Below, one piece after another: positions 4,714 through 5,189 of a DNA stretch of 5,189 nt. The stretch is taken from NCBI GenBank assembly GCA_023437365.1, contig JAEZGK010000067.1:1-5189 (forward strand), written 5' to 3'. Source of the DNA: Bacillota bacterium (GTDB lineage: Bacteria > Bacillota > Clostridia > Lachnospirales > Lachnospiraceae). The position numbers were made by a program, and so were the translations under genes. Below the pieces are notes generated by a model. That model was given only the letters and a program-made list of their open reading frames with translations, searched no databases and had not been told where the DNA came from. Position 1 is the stretch's first letter; each line of letters opens with the position of its first letter.

Positions 4714-5189
4714 TTACAGTTCGAGCGTCAGGTCAATCATGACACCTGCCTCTTCCGCGATGCGGATCACGTCAGATGAAACCTTTGTTCCCTTCTCAAT
4801 TATAACTTGGCCGTTCTGATTGACTATATCATTTTTGACGATCCGGCCGATCATATACTCCTGCTGTTCTTGCTCTAATGCTGATACAAAACCGTCAGCC
4901 TGCTCTTCTTCGGCATTAACAAACAACAAATTATTGGACAGCGTCAGCATGCTGGCACCGGGAATATCCAGTCCGTTATCGAGCTGGAGGGATACGATTT
5001 CACCCGTTTTCTCATTAAAAACGAAGTCTTTGATCGTTCCCAGTACATTGCCCGCTGACGCGATGGTTCTAACATTGAGCAGCGCCATACCCGCATTGTT
5101 CAGGGCGGTGGCGACCGCATTTTCTATGCTTTGGGTAATGACATAGTCCTTGCCGATACCGATGACATCGGCTATCATCAGTTCGCGAT
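4714..5189 (-). CDS. PRC-barrel domain protein, C-terminal part (5' end outside window)
   Basis: The leftward frame runs from the right edge to the TAA at 4714-4716, giving 157 visible residues. The ATG at 5176-5178 has no ribosome binding site and the frame stays open above it (Arg-Glu-Leu), so the gene starts outside the window. The first visible residues (ADVIGIGKDYVIT) look like the end of one PRC barrel. A second barrel follows from about 5061 to 4920: VLGTIKDFVFNEKTGEIVSLQ, a short turn, then DIPGASMLTLSNNLLFVN. An acidic, Gln-rich linker (EEEQ...EQEQQEY) leads to a C-terminal module, GRIVKNDIVNQNGQVIIEKG, ending in a helix (SSDVIRIAEEAG) and a strand. PRC-barrel proteins are small cytoplasmic folds related to RimM and photosynthetic reaction-centre subunit H. 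Those in Firmicutes include YlmC/YmxH, linked to sporulation, but the role of this one is unknown. Its transcript probably ends at 4589-4615. Confidence 0.85.
   Translation of the reverse strand, partial: RELMIADVIGIGKDYVITQSIENAVATALNNAGMALLNVRTIASAGNVLGTIKDFVFNEKTGEIVSLQLDNGLDIPGASMLTLSNNLLFVNAEEEQADGFVSALEQEQQEYMIGRIVKNDIVNQNGQVIIEKGTKVSSDVIRIAEEAGVMIDLTLEL

Noticed and set aside
4533..4742. Rightward 69-codon open frame in the intergenic region
   Set aside because: It has no ribosome binding site, runs through the terminator hairpin at 4589-4615 and overlaps the end of the convergent PRC-barrel gene.
5176..5178. ATG at 5176-5178 as the start of the PRC-barrel gene
   Set aside because: There is no ribosome binding site before it and the frame stays open to the window edge; the visible residues begin in the middle of a domain.
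1..5189. CRISPR array, insertion sequence or prophage remnant
   Set aside because: There are no regularly spaced repeats, no transposase or integrase reading frame and no long terminal inverted repeats in the window.

Overview
The window looks like the chromosome of a moderately GC-rich Gram-positive anaerobe of the Clostridia type. This is inferred from the gene style: a lipoprotein substrate-binding protein with a long Ala/Glu/Pro linker, strong AAGGAGG ribosome binding sites, a MacB/YknZ-type permease and a two-barrel PRC protein. No gene here is diagnostic of a genus. Most of the genes are GC-rich; the exception is a small A+T-rich gene at 1039-1611.

Layout from left to right. Positions 1-953 (+) hold the C-terminal part of a MacB/FtsX-type ABC permease cut by the left edge. 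A perfect hairpin and an AT-rich leader (954-1038) follow, then an A+T-rich orphan gene (1039-1611, +) whose shape resembles DUF4303. Between this gene and the convergent operon is a 154-base gap with several perfect hairpins (1624-1753). Next is a leftward three-gene amino-acid ABC importer: binding lipoprotein (3299-4198), membrane permease (2531-3193) and ATPase (1766-2521). About 500 bases without a convincing gene (4199-4713) contain the operon's sigma-A-type promoter near its left end and the terminator of the next gene near its right end. A leftward PRC-barrel protein (4714-5189) is cut by the right edge.

The importer is a complete functional unit. The lipoprotein captures an amino acid outside the membrane, a homodimer of the single permease forms the channel, and the ATPase dimer drives transport. 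Expression appears to start at one promoter (-35 at 4269-4274, -10 at 4246-4251) with a 14-base palindrome across the start region. Between the binding-protein gene and the permease gene are two overlapping hairpins, one of which covers part of the permease ribosome binding site. This is a plausible way to make much more binding protein than membrane components.

I did not find a convincing new biological system. The points most worth checking are the overlapping hairpins at 3207-3288, the compositionally foreign orphan gene with its hairpin-rich flanks, and the palindrome at the importer promoter.
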